Assembly: GCF_900104655.1 (NCBI RefSeq)
Contig: NZ_FNWD01000002.1
Location: 186,001 to 250,000 of the forward strand
Length of the DNA stretch: 64,000 nucleotides
Direction: 5' to 3'
Origin: Millionella massiliensis
Lineage (GTDB): Bacteria; Bacteroidota; Bacteroidia; Bacteroidales; Rikenellaceae
The position numbers and the translations under genes are program-made. The notes under the pieces are model-generated. The model was given only the letters and a program-made list of their open reading frames with translations, had not been told where the DNA came from and did no database searches. This document shows, in pieces, positions 54,357-62,906 of the stretch (the first letter of the stretch is position 1; each line of letters begins with the position of its first letter).

Positions 54357-54965
54357 TTAGGGTTTTTCAAAGTGCATGTAGTCTTTCAGTGAGTTCCAGT
54401 TCCCGCCCCACTGCCATCCCAGTAGGCGAAATAGTCGGGTGAGCCACGTCTCGCGGGTCAGGGTGCCGGGGCTGTGTGGGTCGTAGGCGCCTTCGCGGGG
54501 AATGACTGTGCCGTTGCGCAGGATGGCTGGGTTCTGAAACGGGTTGATATCAATGGCGCGTCCCCGGGCGTGGGCCGACAGTCGGGCGCTCTTGCTGGTG
54601 TTGACGGTTCGGTAGTGAAATCCGTAGGTGTTGTTCAGCGTATCCATCGAAGTGCCGTTATTGGGCCGGTCGAAACGGATGGGGATGACGCTCTCTATGG
54701 GGAAGCGTCGGGCCTTGATTTCGTGGAACACCTGGCGAATGTCGTCGGCGAGGTCGCGGTGAATGAGGAGTTGCCCATGGTGGAGTTGTCCGTCGAACGA
54801 GTAGTATTCTACCTCGACAAGGGTTAGCTGTCGGGTAATGCTGTCGGGAGCGGTGGTTCCTTCGAGTGCCTGCTCGAGGGTTTGCTGGGAATCGACCGTT
54901 ACCGTGTCGGCAGGCTGGGGCTGTGCAATCAGTGTGTATGTCGTCAGAAGCAGGGTTGCGAACAT
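54357..54965 (-). CDS. exported M15-family D-Ala-D-Ala carboxypeptidase-like protein
   Basis: A 202-residue protein with a short signal peptide (about 1-15) and the M15 (VanY/M15_4-like) zinc-peptidase motifs: SAHARGRAIDINPFQNP, which supplies His and Asp ligands, and the C-terminal GGNWNSLKDYMHFEKP with the third His. It probably trims peptidoglycan stem peptides. It is 15 bp upstream of the GH89 lipoprotein gene, so they are co-transcribed, but a functional link is unclear. Confidence 0.85.
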   Translation of the reverse strand: MFATLLLTTYTLIAQPQPADTVTVDSQQTLEQALEGTTAPDSITRQLTLVEVEYYSFDGQLHHGQLLIHRDLADDIRQVFHEIKARRFPIESVIPIRFDRPNNGTSMDTLNNTYGFHYRTVNTSKSARLSAHARGRAIDINPFQNPAILRNGTVIPREGAYDPHSPGTLTRETWLTRLFRLLGWQWGGNWNSLKDYMHFEKP

Positions 54966-55037
54966 CTTCGTAACGGGCTTACAGGTGGGTTTGACAGGTT
55001 AAAGATAGTTTTTTTTTAAAGTTTGTGCATTTTTTTT

Positions 55038-55068
55038 TTTGGAGGTTTTGGAAAATGTTGTACTTTTG
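55038..55068 (+). promoter_or_regulatory. tRNA-Pro promoter
   Basis: TTTG (55038-55041), a 19-bp spacer and TACTTTTG (55061-55068) precede the tRNA by 15 bp. Confidence 0.7.
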
Positions 55069-55083
55069 TGCTCGGTTTAAGAG

Positions 55084-55161
55084 CGGGGTGTAGCTCAGCC
55101 CGGTTAGAGTACTCGTCTGGGGGGCGAGTGGTCGCAAGTTCGAATCTTGTCACCCCGACCA
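55084..55161 (+). tRNA. tRNA-Pro (anticodon GGG)
   Basis: A complete cloverleaf: acceptor CGGGGTG (55084-55090) pairs with CACCCCG (55151-55157), followed by discriminator A and an encoded CCA. The D arm is TAGCTCAGCCCGGTTAGAG, the anticodon stem CTCGT/GCGAG holds loop CTGGGGG with anticodon GGG, and the T arm contains GTTCGAATC. It reads CCC/CCU proline codons. No integrated element is visible at its 3' end. Confidence 0.95.
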
Positions 55162-55167
55162 ACCTCC

Positions 55168-55220
55168 AAAGCCTTTGAAATCAACCACTAACGGTGATTC
55201 CAAAGGCTTTTTTCTTTTTA
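55168..55220 (+). terminator. terminator of the tRNA-Pro gene
   Basis: AAAGCCTTTG (55168-55177) pairs with CAAAGGCTTT (55201-55210), with further pairing inside, followed by a T-rich tract to 55220. Confidence 0.85.
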
Positions 55221-55456
55221 TTCCGCTACGTCTTATACTGATGTGTCCCGCTATTCCCCTGATGTTTACGAATTAGAAGCGTGATAAGACGGCCATAATT
55301 ATGGCCAGTGTCAGCATGTATTTTCGATGATCGTAATCACAAATTGGGGATCCGGATGCCTGAGATGATTATTCTGCATCCGGGCGGATATGATGATATT
55401 TATCCGTATCAAGGTATATTATTACGGTATGTGGGGCAGGCCTGGGTGTGTCGGTG

Positions 55457-56350
55457 CTATTTCTGAAACTGCATGGTGAATTTTCGCAAGGGGCGTATGA
55501 TCCACATGGGGAGCATTTTGCAGATGGGAATCCAAAGTCGGTTCCACCAGTCGGGAACGATCGAGCGATGTCCGCGCCACAATGCCCGAAGGCCGGCACG
55601 GGCGCAACGGTCGGCAGAGATCAGTACGCCCAGACGCAGGCCAATGCGCTGCCAATAGGGCGTCAATCCGTATAGGTCGGTGGCGACGCCGGCTGGAGAA
55701 ACGGATGTAACGTGAATACCCTTCTCGCGGACCTCTTTGGCGAAGGCTACGGAGAAACACCGCAGGTAGGCTTTCGAAGCGCTGTAAAGGGCCAGTCCCG
55801 GGAAGGGCATCCATTGCGAGTAGGAGGACATGTTGAGAATGTATCCGCCCCGTCCGCGGCGGGCCATGTCGATGGCATAGAGCCGGCTCAGCTGCGTGTT
55901 GGTAAGGTCGTGCAGCAGGATAATGCGTTCTATGCGCTCCTCCGGGGTCTGGAGAATGTCGCGGAAGGAGAACATCCCGGCGTTATTGATCAGAACGTCG
56001 ATTTCGATGCCTGCTCGTTGGGTGCAGTCGTGGAGTTCGCGGGCAGCCTCCACGCGAGCCAGGTCGCACACTACGATCCGGATGTCACACTGAGGCTGGC
56101 GCTCCTGGATTTCGAGTTTTACCGCTTCAAGGGGTTGAGCGGTCATACCAACCAGAACGAGGTGGTAACCCAACGCAGCCAACCGTAGCGCGTAACAACG
56201 ACCGATTCCGGAGCCGGCACCGCTGACCAATGCCCAGCCGCTCCCCGGAGGTATTTCGCCGGGACGCCGACGATGTTTGCCGACCGGTTTCCTGTCGGTT
56301 TGTGTCCTGTTTTGTGTCTGGTCTGTATTTGCGTCGTTTGTGTGCTTCAT
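55457..56350 (-). CDS. SDR-family oxidoreductase, candidate hydroxysteroid dehydrogenase
   Basis: A 297-residue short-chain dehydrogenase with cofactor motif SGAGSGIG (43-50), NNAG (122-125), Ser175/176 and the Tyr189-x3-Lys193 pair in LYSASKAYL. A basic N-terminal extension of about 35 residues precedes the Rossmann fold. The ATG overlaps the stop of the flavin oxidoreductase gene as TGATG. With an SRD5A-type and an OYE-type reductase in the same operon, the likely role is 3-keto/3-hydroxy interconversion on a steroid or bile acid (3-beta-HSDH). This is inferred from context. Confidence 0.88.
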   Translation of the reverse strand: MKHTNDANTDQTQNRTQTDRKPVGKHRRRPGEIPPGSGWALVSGAGSGIGRCYALRLAALGYHLVLVGMTAQPLEAVKLEIQERQPQCDIRIVVCDLARVEAARELHDCTQRAGIEIDVLINNAGMFSFRDILQTPEERIERIILLHDLTNTQLSRLYAIDMARRGRGGYILNMSSYSQWMPFPGLALYSASKAYLRCFSVAFAKEVREKGIHVTSVSPAGVATDLYGLTPYWQRIGLRLGVLISADRCARAGLRALWRGHRSIVPDWWNRLWIPICKMLPMWIIRPLRKFTMQFQK

Positions 56351-57561
56351 CAGGGGAGGCGTTTGAGTTCTTCAACGATCTTGCGCGGGAGGTCCGGACA
56401 GTGTTTGCTGCACTTCATGTCGAGGGAGTACATGCGGGCAATGCAGTAGTTGCGATGGTCGCATGCGCTGCGGGTCGTTGCATCGCCTTCGCGGAGCTTG
56501 TTGACGAACGCCGGGTCGTTGACCAATGCGCGGGCCATTTGCACTAATTCGAAGCCCGCATCGAGCGCTCGATCGATACCTTCGCGGCTGACAAGTCCCC
56601 CGACATAGATGAGTGTACCTTTGAGTGCTTCGCGGAATTTCCGGGCGTCGTCGAGAAAATAGCACTCCTGGAAGGGGAATTGCTTGATCATGAAGGGACC
56701 GCACCAGCGGATAAAGTAGCGCAGCCAGAGCGGTGAGTAGTAACTCATCGTGTAGAGGGGGATCAATCCGCGCATGACGGCCATCGGGGCTTTGGAAACG
56801 AATCCGCCCGAGAGGACGATCCCGTCGACGCCGAACGATTCAATGACGCGGGCGATCTCGATGCTTTCCGGAATCTGAATCCCGCCCTTGAATCCGTCGT
56901 ACATGTTGTGTTTCACCGTGATAGCCATGCCGCAGGCTCGTGCGGCTTCGACGGCCTCGGAAAGGCACATCCGCATGAACCGCATTCGATTTTCGAGCGA
57001 TCCTCCGTATTCGTCGTGCCGGTGGTTGGTGTAGGGCGAAAGAAATTGCGAAATCAGGTAACCGTGCCCGGCGTGTACCTCTACCGAGTCGAATCCCGCC
57101 TCGTGAGCCGTGTGTACGGCACGTCCGAAATCCTTGGCCACCTGCTCGATCTCGCTGCGTCGCATGCCCCTTACCGGGGTGTATGAGTAGAGGTTGAAGC
57201 CGGACGAAGCGCCGATGGGCATCTGGCCGGCAGTGGTCCAGTGGGTCATGTTTCCGCAGTGGCCGATCTGAATGGCGGCGGCGCAGCCTTCGTGGTGGAT
57301 GGCGTCGGTAATGTCGCGCAGGCCGGGAACGATCTCGGGCCGAAGCCACAACTGCTTGTTGAACGACAGTCCGCTGCGGCAGACGGCAGCGTAGGCCAGC
57401 GTGGTCATGCCCACGCCGCCGCGGGCCACGGCAACGTGGTACTCCTTGAGCTGTTCGGTGGGGCCGAAGTCCTTGCCCATCGACTCAAACGCGGCGGAAC
57501 GGATCGTGCGGTTGCGCAGCGTGATGGGGCCGAGTTTGTATGGTGTGAAAAGGTCTGACAT
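56350..57561 (-). CDS. OYE-family NADH:flavin oxidoreductase, candidate 3-oxo-steroid 5-beta-reductase
   Basis: A 403-residue old-yellow-enzyme TIM barrel binding FMN. It has VEVHAGHGYLISQFLSPYTNHRHDEYGG, the substrate His and catalytic region of this class, and YVGGLVSREGIDRAL near the C-terminus. A cysteine cluster (CDHRNYC...KCSKHC, about residues 368-390) may bind an Fe-S cluster, but its spacing differs from the standard dienoyl-CoA reductase one. It lacks the C-terminal FAD/NAD domains of BaiCD. It lies 9 bp after the SRD5A-type gene. Reduction or oxidation at C4-C5 of a 3-oxo steroid is the inferred role. Confidence 0.87.
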   Translation of the reverse strand: MSDLFTPYKLGPITLRNRTIRSAAFESMGKDFGPTEQLKEYHVAVARGGVGMTTLAYAAVCRSGLSFNKQLWLRPEIVPGLRDITDAIHHEGCAAAIQIGHCGNMTHWTTAGQMPIGASSGFNLYSYTPVRGMRRSEIEQVAKDFGRAVHTAHEAGFDSVEVHAGHGYLISQFLSPYTNHRHDEYGGSLENRMRFMRMCLSEAVEAARACGMAITVKHNMYDGFKGGIQIPESIEIARVIESFGVDGIVLSGGFVSKAPMAVMRGLIPLYTMSYYSPLWLRYFIRWCGPFMIKQFPFQECYFLDDARKFREALKGTLIYVGGLVSREGIDRALDAGFELVQMARALVNDPAFVNKLREGDATTRSACDHRNYCIARMYSLDMKCSKHCPDLPRKIVEELKRLP

Positions 57562-57570
57562 GGTACGGTA

Positions 57571-58332
57571 TCAATAGATGAATGGAATCATGCGTTTTCT
57601 GTGGAGTTTGGTGAATTCCTCACCGAACATCTGTTCGTAGCGGCGGCGGAGCGATGCTGCGCGGGGAGCGAGGTTGGCGAAGGTCCACCAGGTAAAAACG
57701 GCTCCGGCCCACGACCACGAGGCGATGGCAAATCCGGTCCATTCGAGAAATTCGCCGAAGTAGTTGGCCGACGAAACGTATCGGAACATGCCGCCGCGGG
57801 GGATGTAATGTCGTGTGTCGCCGGGTTTTCGCAGGTGACGGATGATGGCGTCCGAGTGGAGGTTGATCACCATGCCGACGATAAAGATTGCGCCGCCGAT
57901 ATAGATGTATGGGCGAGTGAACCAGTCGTCGTAGTAGTCGGCCGGGGAGATGTAAAAGATCCATCCGCCCTGCATCAGGGCGTTGAGTGTGTTGAACACC
58001 ATTCCCATCAGAACGATTCCGATGGGCATTTTTGAATTTCCGCGTATGAGCAGTGGGAATATGAAAGAACGCTGGAAATAGTGAGCCTGGAACAGTATGA
58101 AGAGGGTGAGCGGTGCAGCCTGGAGCGTGCGTTCGGAACAGAGCCAGAGGATGCACATAAGGATGAACACGGGGGATTCCATCAGGACCCATCCGATGCG
58201 GTTTGGAATGGGGCGGCCGTATCGGCGGTCGAACAGGTATCCGTATCCGGCTTCGAAAAAGTGCAGGGCGATGAATACCACGAGGGCCATGACGGCCATG
58301 ACTATAAGGAATATGTCGAATGTTTCGTGCAT
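57571..58332 (-). CDS. 3-oxo-5-alpha-steroid 4-dehydrogenase (SRD5A-type 5-alpha-reductase)
   Basis: A 253-residue polytopic membrane protein closely resembling eukaryotic steroid 5-alpha-reductases in the conserved parts: HYFQRSFIFPLLIRG (84-98), NLHSD (157-161), LRKPGDT (167-173), IPRGGMF, ANYFGE (189-194), and the terminal RKRMIPFIY. Glu52 in MESP may match the catalytic Gln-Glu region of the human enzyme. I start at 58332 (MHETFDIF); a start 13 codons upstream is in frame. It heads the three-gene operon. The product should be a 5-alpha (allo) steroid or bile acid. Confidence 0.92.
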   Translation of the reverse strand: MHETFDIFLIVMAVMALVVFIALHFFEAGYGYLFDRRYGRPIPNRIGWVLMESPVFILMCILWLCSERTLQAAPLTLFILFQAHYFQRSFIFPLLIRGNSKMPIGIVLMGMVFNTLNALMQGGWIFYISPADYYDDWFTRPYIYIGGAIFIVGMVINLHSDAIIRHLRKPGDTRHYIPRGGMFRYVSSANYFGEFLEWTGFAIASWSWAGAVFTWWTFANLAPRAASLRRRYEQMFGEEFTKLHRKRMIPFIY

Positions 58333-58371
58333 GTGAGGGGAATTTTGTCGAAGTGCAATAAAGGTACTCAA

Positions 58372-58706
58372 ATTTTGGGTTATGTGTCTTATTCTATTTT
58401 CCGAGTTGTCGTAAATACGGTATGTTGGGACATTTTATGCGGTGAACAGACCGGAATATGATGAACAAGCGGATGTTTAGATCGTGTCCGCGTGTAACTT
58501 ATGATCGGTATGCAGGAAGTCGTTGTTCCCGGATTTATGCCTGATGAGTGGATCGTGGTGTTTGTTTTGGAAACGGCAACCATAGCCGAACTGCATTGAC
58601 CTCTCACGTTCCGGAGAAAGGGTGATTCTGCGTAATGGTCGAATCGTGGTGACCCACCTTGGCTCCGGCAGATTCGGAGAGGGGAATGGGGCGAGGTTGA
58701 AAAAGC
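58372..58706. other. intergenic region without recognisable gene
   Basis: No convincing reading frame or RNA. A TACCTTTA box (minus strand, 58359-58366), one mismatch from TAnnTTTG, may serve the steroid-reductase operon. Confidence 0.4.
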
Positions 58707-58745
58707 GAGTGCCCTGTTTCCCGATATACGGGAAACAGGGCACTC
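58707..58745 (-). terminator. terminator of the fimbrial operon
   Basis: A perfect 17-bp stem (58707-58723 with 58729-58745), 5-nt loop, and on the minus strand a GCTTTTT tail. It lies 42 bp after the stop of the large fimbrial lipoprotein gene. Confidence 0.92.
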
Positions 58746-58787
58746 GTTATAGAGTTTGTCATCTTGTGAGGTCGGTTGTTACTGGTA

Positions 58788-61700
58788 TTATTGCAGGTCT
58801 TTTACGCCGCGGGCATAGCCGCCGTCTGCGCTTGGACCGGTAGCGCCGATTGAGCTATTCTCTGCGTTAAAGCGGAAACCGCCATTTTTCCCTAATTCAG
58901 AGATGTTACGTCTACTGAAACTGGTATAGCTCATGTACATGGCTTTGCTGCTGTGATGGTAAAGTCCCCACCAATCTTCATAAGTTTTCCATGCATCACT
59001 GGGTAGTCGAGTTCCCATAATAAGCAGTTCGCGTAAATTCGGAACCCGGTATCCATTTGGCAGAGTCGCCGTTTGGAACCAATTCCAATCATTAAGATTG
59101 TTCCATGACATCTGATTCAATGCATTGACAGTTATACCGGGGGTACCGGAGGTGTAGTCGTCATTTATTCCAGCTACTCGGAATTTTCCGTAAGGACGGT
59201 TGTAGGGTGATTCGTCGTCGTGTTGGGGAAGTGAACCGGCTTCGAAACTCAAGCGCCGGGATTTTTCGCTCAAATTGGTTACGTCGATGATATATGTACC
59301 GTCGCTTTCAGCTTGTGTTACCTGAGGTATGAGTGCAGTCGGTTCTGTGTCCGGATCATCGAGATTGAGACCGAGATTACGAATGCACCGATAAGCATAT
59401 TTTCCGCCCATATAGCCATTGGACGAAGTGTAACTTCCTAAAGCTACGCACTCCTCTGCCCACAGTACCCAGGGATTGCTTCCGTCATACGAACTACTGG
59501 TGTAGTGCCAGCGGGTTTGGTTCTCTCTGTCGGCGGCATTTTGAGGATAGAGGCGTGCGGCATCATCCAATGCGTATTCGCCGATATAGAGATCCACCAA
59601 CTGGTCAATGGCGGCCAAATACCAGCGGATTTCATTGTCTTGAACGATGTTGTCGCCATTCAGGTCGCGGTTGCGGAGCAGCACAGCATGAACGGCATCC
59701 TGGTAGCTTGCGTTTAGGTCGTAATGGTCGGAGGTGTTCAAAACGTCCGTCCATTTAATGGATTTATTATCAGAATAGTTTGCTCCTAAAATACACTTTA
59801 TGGTATTGAGGCGGCCGTTGCTGCGCGAACTTCCCTGGCTGACATCGCCGGGTGCCCAGCGAGTGCCTTCCATGCGGCTTTCCAAACCCCATATGGTGGG
59901 CAATTCGCTCTCGCTTTTCTTGGTGTTGTAAACCGTTCGGATGGACTTTTGTTTGAATGTTTGTATGGCTTCGATTACACTCGAAGCACCGTCGGGACTG
60001 TATTTGGAGCTTTCGCCGTTGATGAAGTAGAGCAGGCGGTCTTCGGCCTCGACATAGGTTCGCCATTGGTCGAGGTAGTCGGCGCCGCTTTTGGGATGCT
60101 TCACATAGACGTACTCATCGATGAATGCGGTGATGGCTACAGTTCCTGAGGTTTGCCCTGCGGCGTATTCCTCCTTCAGACGTTGAAGTAACTGGTGTAC
60201 GTCGAGCATGCGTGCTTGGGTGTTTCCGAGCGCTGAGTAGTAGGGCGATTCTTTGCCTCCGTCGGTCCCTTTGTAGTTCTGATCGCCGGGATATTTGACA
60301 TAGTGACTTGCATCTACTCCGTAATCGTCGTTAACGGCGAATTTGATCCACTTGTAGTCGTATATGCCGTTGTTCTCGGGAGTCTGGTTGCTGCTGAAAT
60401 CGCCGTCGTAAATGGCTTTGCCAAACGGGGTCTGGATGCCCCACTTCATATCGGGCACTTTACTGCGATCGATGGTGATCAGTTCGCGGTCGTAGTGTGC
60501 ATCGAGTTCGTGGAGGCCTTCCTGGCTGTAGATTACGTCGCCGTCATAGCCGGCGCGCGGTTCATCTTCTGCGAGGTCGGAGGTGACCTCTGTTACGATA
60601 TTGTCAACTCCGCGCAGGGTGACGGTGTATGTGTAGTGGGTGTTGCGTTTGGTTTCGTAGTCGTTCGGGTCGCCGTTGGCGTAACCCAGGTGTACCGTAA
60701 AGGTGACGTTGGCATTGACGGTATAATTTTTGGAGTCCTGGTATGAAAGCGTACCGGACATTTCCACATAGGTCGAGTTCGCGGGTGCATAGGTAAAGGC
60801 TCCGTTCTCGAACTTCTGACCGGGTTTGTCGGTAAAGCTGCCTCCTTCGTTTACATGGTCGTGCTCTTCACGCAGGGCATAAAGGCTGGCTGCGTCGGTG
60901 GCTGCATCAGCAGGGATAGCTTTTGTCGGGGTCTTGCGGTTCTCAGGCATGTAAAAGACAAAGCCGCCCGAGGTATAGAGGTAGTTGTCATCCCGTGAAA
61001 CAGTTTCGAACGGCATCGGGTCCGTAGCGAAATATTCACATTGGTCGCCGTCTGCATCGCCTGTTGTTTTGGCCAGCAGCATCGATTGGGCGGGAACGTT
61101 CACCACACGCCAACTCTCGGGGCGGAAATCGAAGTTGCTCCACAAGCCTTTCTTGTCTTCAGGAATCTCGGTCTTGACAATGAATTCTATTTTGGCATCG
61201 GTACGTTCGGGTTTCAGGGTGCAGGCCAGTTCGGATGTACCTGTTTCTGAACCGGGAATCGTAATGTGCGTGTTGTCCGGAGCATTATTGTCATACGCAT
61301 AGCCGGTCATCATGAATTGGGTGGAACGTTCGACGGTTTGTTCCTGTAACTCCATGACGTATTGCTGCAGGGCGTCCAAGGATGTTATAGCGTTCATCTC
61401 AGCTTCGGTGACGTTGTAACTGGATTGGACGCCTGTTGTGGACAGGTTGGCAATACAGATCACCTGTGCATCATTCAGAGAGGTGGTGTTGATGGTAATG
61501 CTCCCCTTGTCGTAAGAGCCGTCGTAGCTTAACGTGGTGAAAAAGTTTCTGTAATGTACTTCACCGGCTGCGTTGAAGATGAATACATACAGGTTGTTCA
61601 CGCGACTCTCATAGCTTGCGTCTTGCGCAGCTCGGGTTTCCACCCGGTTCTCGGCCGTGCTGAATGATAGGTTTACCTGTGTGGAGAGCCCTTCCTGCAC

Positions 61701-61805
61701 TTTGCCGCCCCCTTGCGTCAGTGGATCTTTAGTACAGGAGGAGAACAATACCGCCAGAATCAGGGCTGGAAATAGTCGTTGTACGCTTGTCAGTCTCTTT
61801 TCCAT
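58788..61805 (-). CDS. large fimbrial tip/adhesin-type lipoprotein (DUF4906-like)
   Basis: A 1005-residue lipoprotein (signal ending LFSSC, Cys24) with an N-terminal Mfa/FimB-like region (VNLSFSTAENRVETRA...VNNLYVFIFNAAGEVHYRNFF) and a long beta-rich central part. The C-terminal domain contains GYRVPNLRELLIMGTRL, like the carbohydrate or FISUMP-type lectin-like domains (RLPT/RVPN pattern). DUF4906 proteins follow fimbrial anchors in Bacteroidota loci and are presumed fimbrial tip or accessory proteins. It is last in the operon, 28 bp after the anchor fragment. The start at 61805 (MEKRLTS) gives the lipoprotein signal. Confidence 0.8.
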   Translation of the reverse strand: MEKRLTSVQRLFPALILAVLFSSCTKDPLTQGGGKVQEGLSTQVNLSFSTAENRVETRAAQDASYESRVNNLYVFIFNAAGEVHYRNFFTTLSYDGSYDKGSITINTTSLNDAQVICIANLSTTGVQSSYNVTEAEMNAITSLDALQQYVMELQEQTVERSTQFMMTGYAYDNNAPDNTHITIPGSETGTSELACTLKPERTDAKIEFIVKTEIPEDKKGLWSNFDFRPESWRVVNVPAQSMLLAKTTGDADGDQCEYFATDPMPFETVSRDDNYLYTSGGFVFYMPENRKTPTKAIPADAATDAASLYALREEHDHVNEGGSFTDKPGQKFENGAFTYAPANSTYVEMSGTLSYQDSKNYTVNANVTFTVHLGYANGDPNDYETKRNTHYTYTVTLRGVDNIVTEVTSDLAEDEPRAGYDGDVIYSQEGLHELDAHYDRELITIDRSKVPDMKWGIQTPFGKAIYDGDFSSNQTPENNGIYDYKWIKFAVNDDYGVDASHYVKYPGDQNYKGTDGGKESPYYSALGNTQARMLDVHQLLQRLKEEYAAGQTSGTVAITAFIDEYVYVKHPKSGADYLDQWRTYVEAEDRLLYFINGESSKYSPDGASSVIEAIQTFKQKSIRTVYNTKKSESELPTIWGLESRMEGTRWAPGDVSQGSSRSNGRLNTIKCILGANYSDNKSIKWTDVLNTSDHYDLNASYQDAVHAVLLRNRDLNGDNIVQDNEIRWYLAAIDQLVDLYIGEYALDDAARLYPQNAADRENQTRWHYTSSSYDGSNPWVLWAEECVALGSYTSSNGYMGGKYAYRCIRNLGLNLDDPDTEPTALIPQVTQAESDGTYIIDVTNLSEKSRRLSFEAGSLPQHDDESPYNRPYGKFRVAGINDDYTSGTPGITVNALNQMSWNNLNDWNWFQTATLPNGYRVPNLRELLIMGTRLPSDAWKTYEDWWGLYHHSSKAMYMSYTSFSRRNISELGKNGGFRFNAENSSIGATGPSADGGYARGVKDLQ

Positions 61806-61833
61806 AACTTGTAAAGGCAAATGGGGTAGGCGT

Positions 61834-62226
61834 TTAATTGAATGGAGGAACTTCGATTGAGTGTGTGTTCCAATCCTTGACTTCGAATTTTAATTGAATG
61901 CTGGCTTCTGCGCTGAGCGTAGCATGGATGTTGACCTGTTTGTTGCGGGCAATGGAGTTCAGTGCACCGCTGTTTTCATCGATAAAAGCCTTCGAAGGGT
62001 ATGGGGCTGTGGTTGTTGTGAACCCAATGGTGTAGGGCGAGGGAGTGTTGTCCTTCCAGGCATACGATGGGTAGATGTAGCAGGCCAGGGTTTTGCTCTC
62101 GCCACCGGGAATCTCGATGGATACTCCGGGATACTCTTGGGTAGCGTAGGTCGTTTCGTCCGGTATGTCGAGGGTCGCTTCACGGAACAGGTAGAGTTGG
62201 TCGCCGAAAAACTGGCCGAACGTCAT
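61834..62226 (-). pseudogene. C-terminal half of a FimB/Mfa2-like anchor, separated by a frameshift
   Basis: A 130-residue frame starting MTFGQFFGDQLYLFREATL and ending in a beta-sandwich repeat (NKQVNIHATLSAEASIQLKFEVKDWN). It has no signal peptide and looks like the second domain of the FimB/Mfa2 family, which normally continues in one chain from the upstream half. The upstream stop and this ATG overlap as TGATG (62224-62228). Adding one base before the TGA would join both halves into one protein of about 345 residues. Either a true frameshift mutation, a sequence error, or two coupled chains. Confidence 0.65.
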
Positions 62227-62867
62227 CAGGTGATGGTGATCGGGTTGCTTAGGGCATTGTTCATGATGATGTTGAGTTTGGCCACGGCGCGTTCCAGATT
62301 GACCTCGATCGTCTGCGGCGTGGGGCCGGGTTGGGCGATTTCGGCTTCGCGGTCGATCCAACTCATCGGCAGACCGTATTGCGCTATTTCGGACTCGGTG
62401 AAACGCTTGGGAAAATGCGTGCGCTGCTCGTCTATAATCCGTAACTTTTTCTTGTTCCCGATATCGACAAGGTCCTTCTCAAAGTCTTCGAAGTTGTCGT
62501 AATTTTTACCGAGTGCGGCTTCGTTGGCAATGGCGCAGATCATCACCTTACCGACCGGAACACCTTCGATGGTGAGATACCCACCGGTTATATCCTGATT
62601 ATCGAATTTTTGGTTGATGATTTGTTTGTAATCTTGCGACAAGATCAGGATGCGCAGGGTGTTGATCTTGGTCTCGGCCTGTTGGTACTCTTCATCTGTG
62701 GTACGGGTGACGCTCGATTCGGCCATCGGTACGTGCAGGGTGATGGTGGCGGTGCGTCCGTCGTTTTCCCATGTTTGCGTCTCTTTGTCGCAACTGGTCA
62801 GCAGGCCGCTAACCAGTATGAGGGTGGCTAACAGGCGAGATTGGAGGGATTCGAATAGATGTTTCAT
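62226..62867 (-). pseudogene. N-terminal half of a FimB/Mfa2-like fimbrial anchor lipoprotein
   Basis: A 213-residue frame with a lipoprotein signal (GLLTSC, Cys26), TATITLHVP, KINTLRILILSQD and VPVGKVMICAIANE, the usual features of FimB/Mfa2 anchor proteins. Such proteins cap the fimbrial shaft at the outer membrane and regulate its length. It stops at 62226-62228 within NPITIT, where relatives continue with a second beta domain. The second domain is found in the next frame. The start at 62867 (MKHLFES) gives the best signal; an ATG two codons upstream exists. Confidence 0.7.
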
Positions 62868-62906
62868 ACACATGGTGTTGTCGTCATTTGGGTTCTTTCG
62901 GCCATT

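Noticed and set aside
55161..55456. integrated element or attachment site at the tRNA-Pro 3' end
   Set aside because: No integrase gene and no direct repeat of the tRNA end seen in the window.
55358..55468. 36-codon plus-strand frame starting MPEMIILHPGGYDD
   Set aside because: Ends over the SDR gene end, no promoter or family; probably chance.
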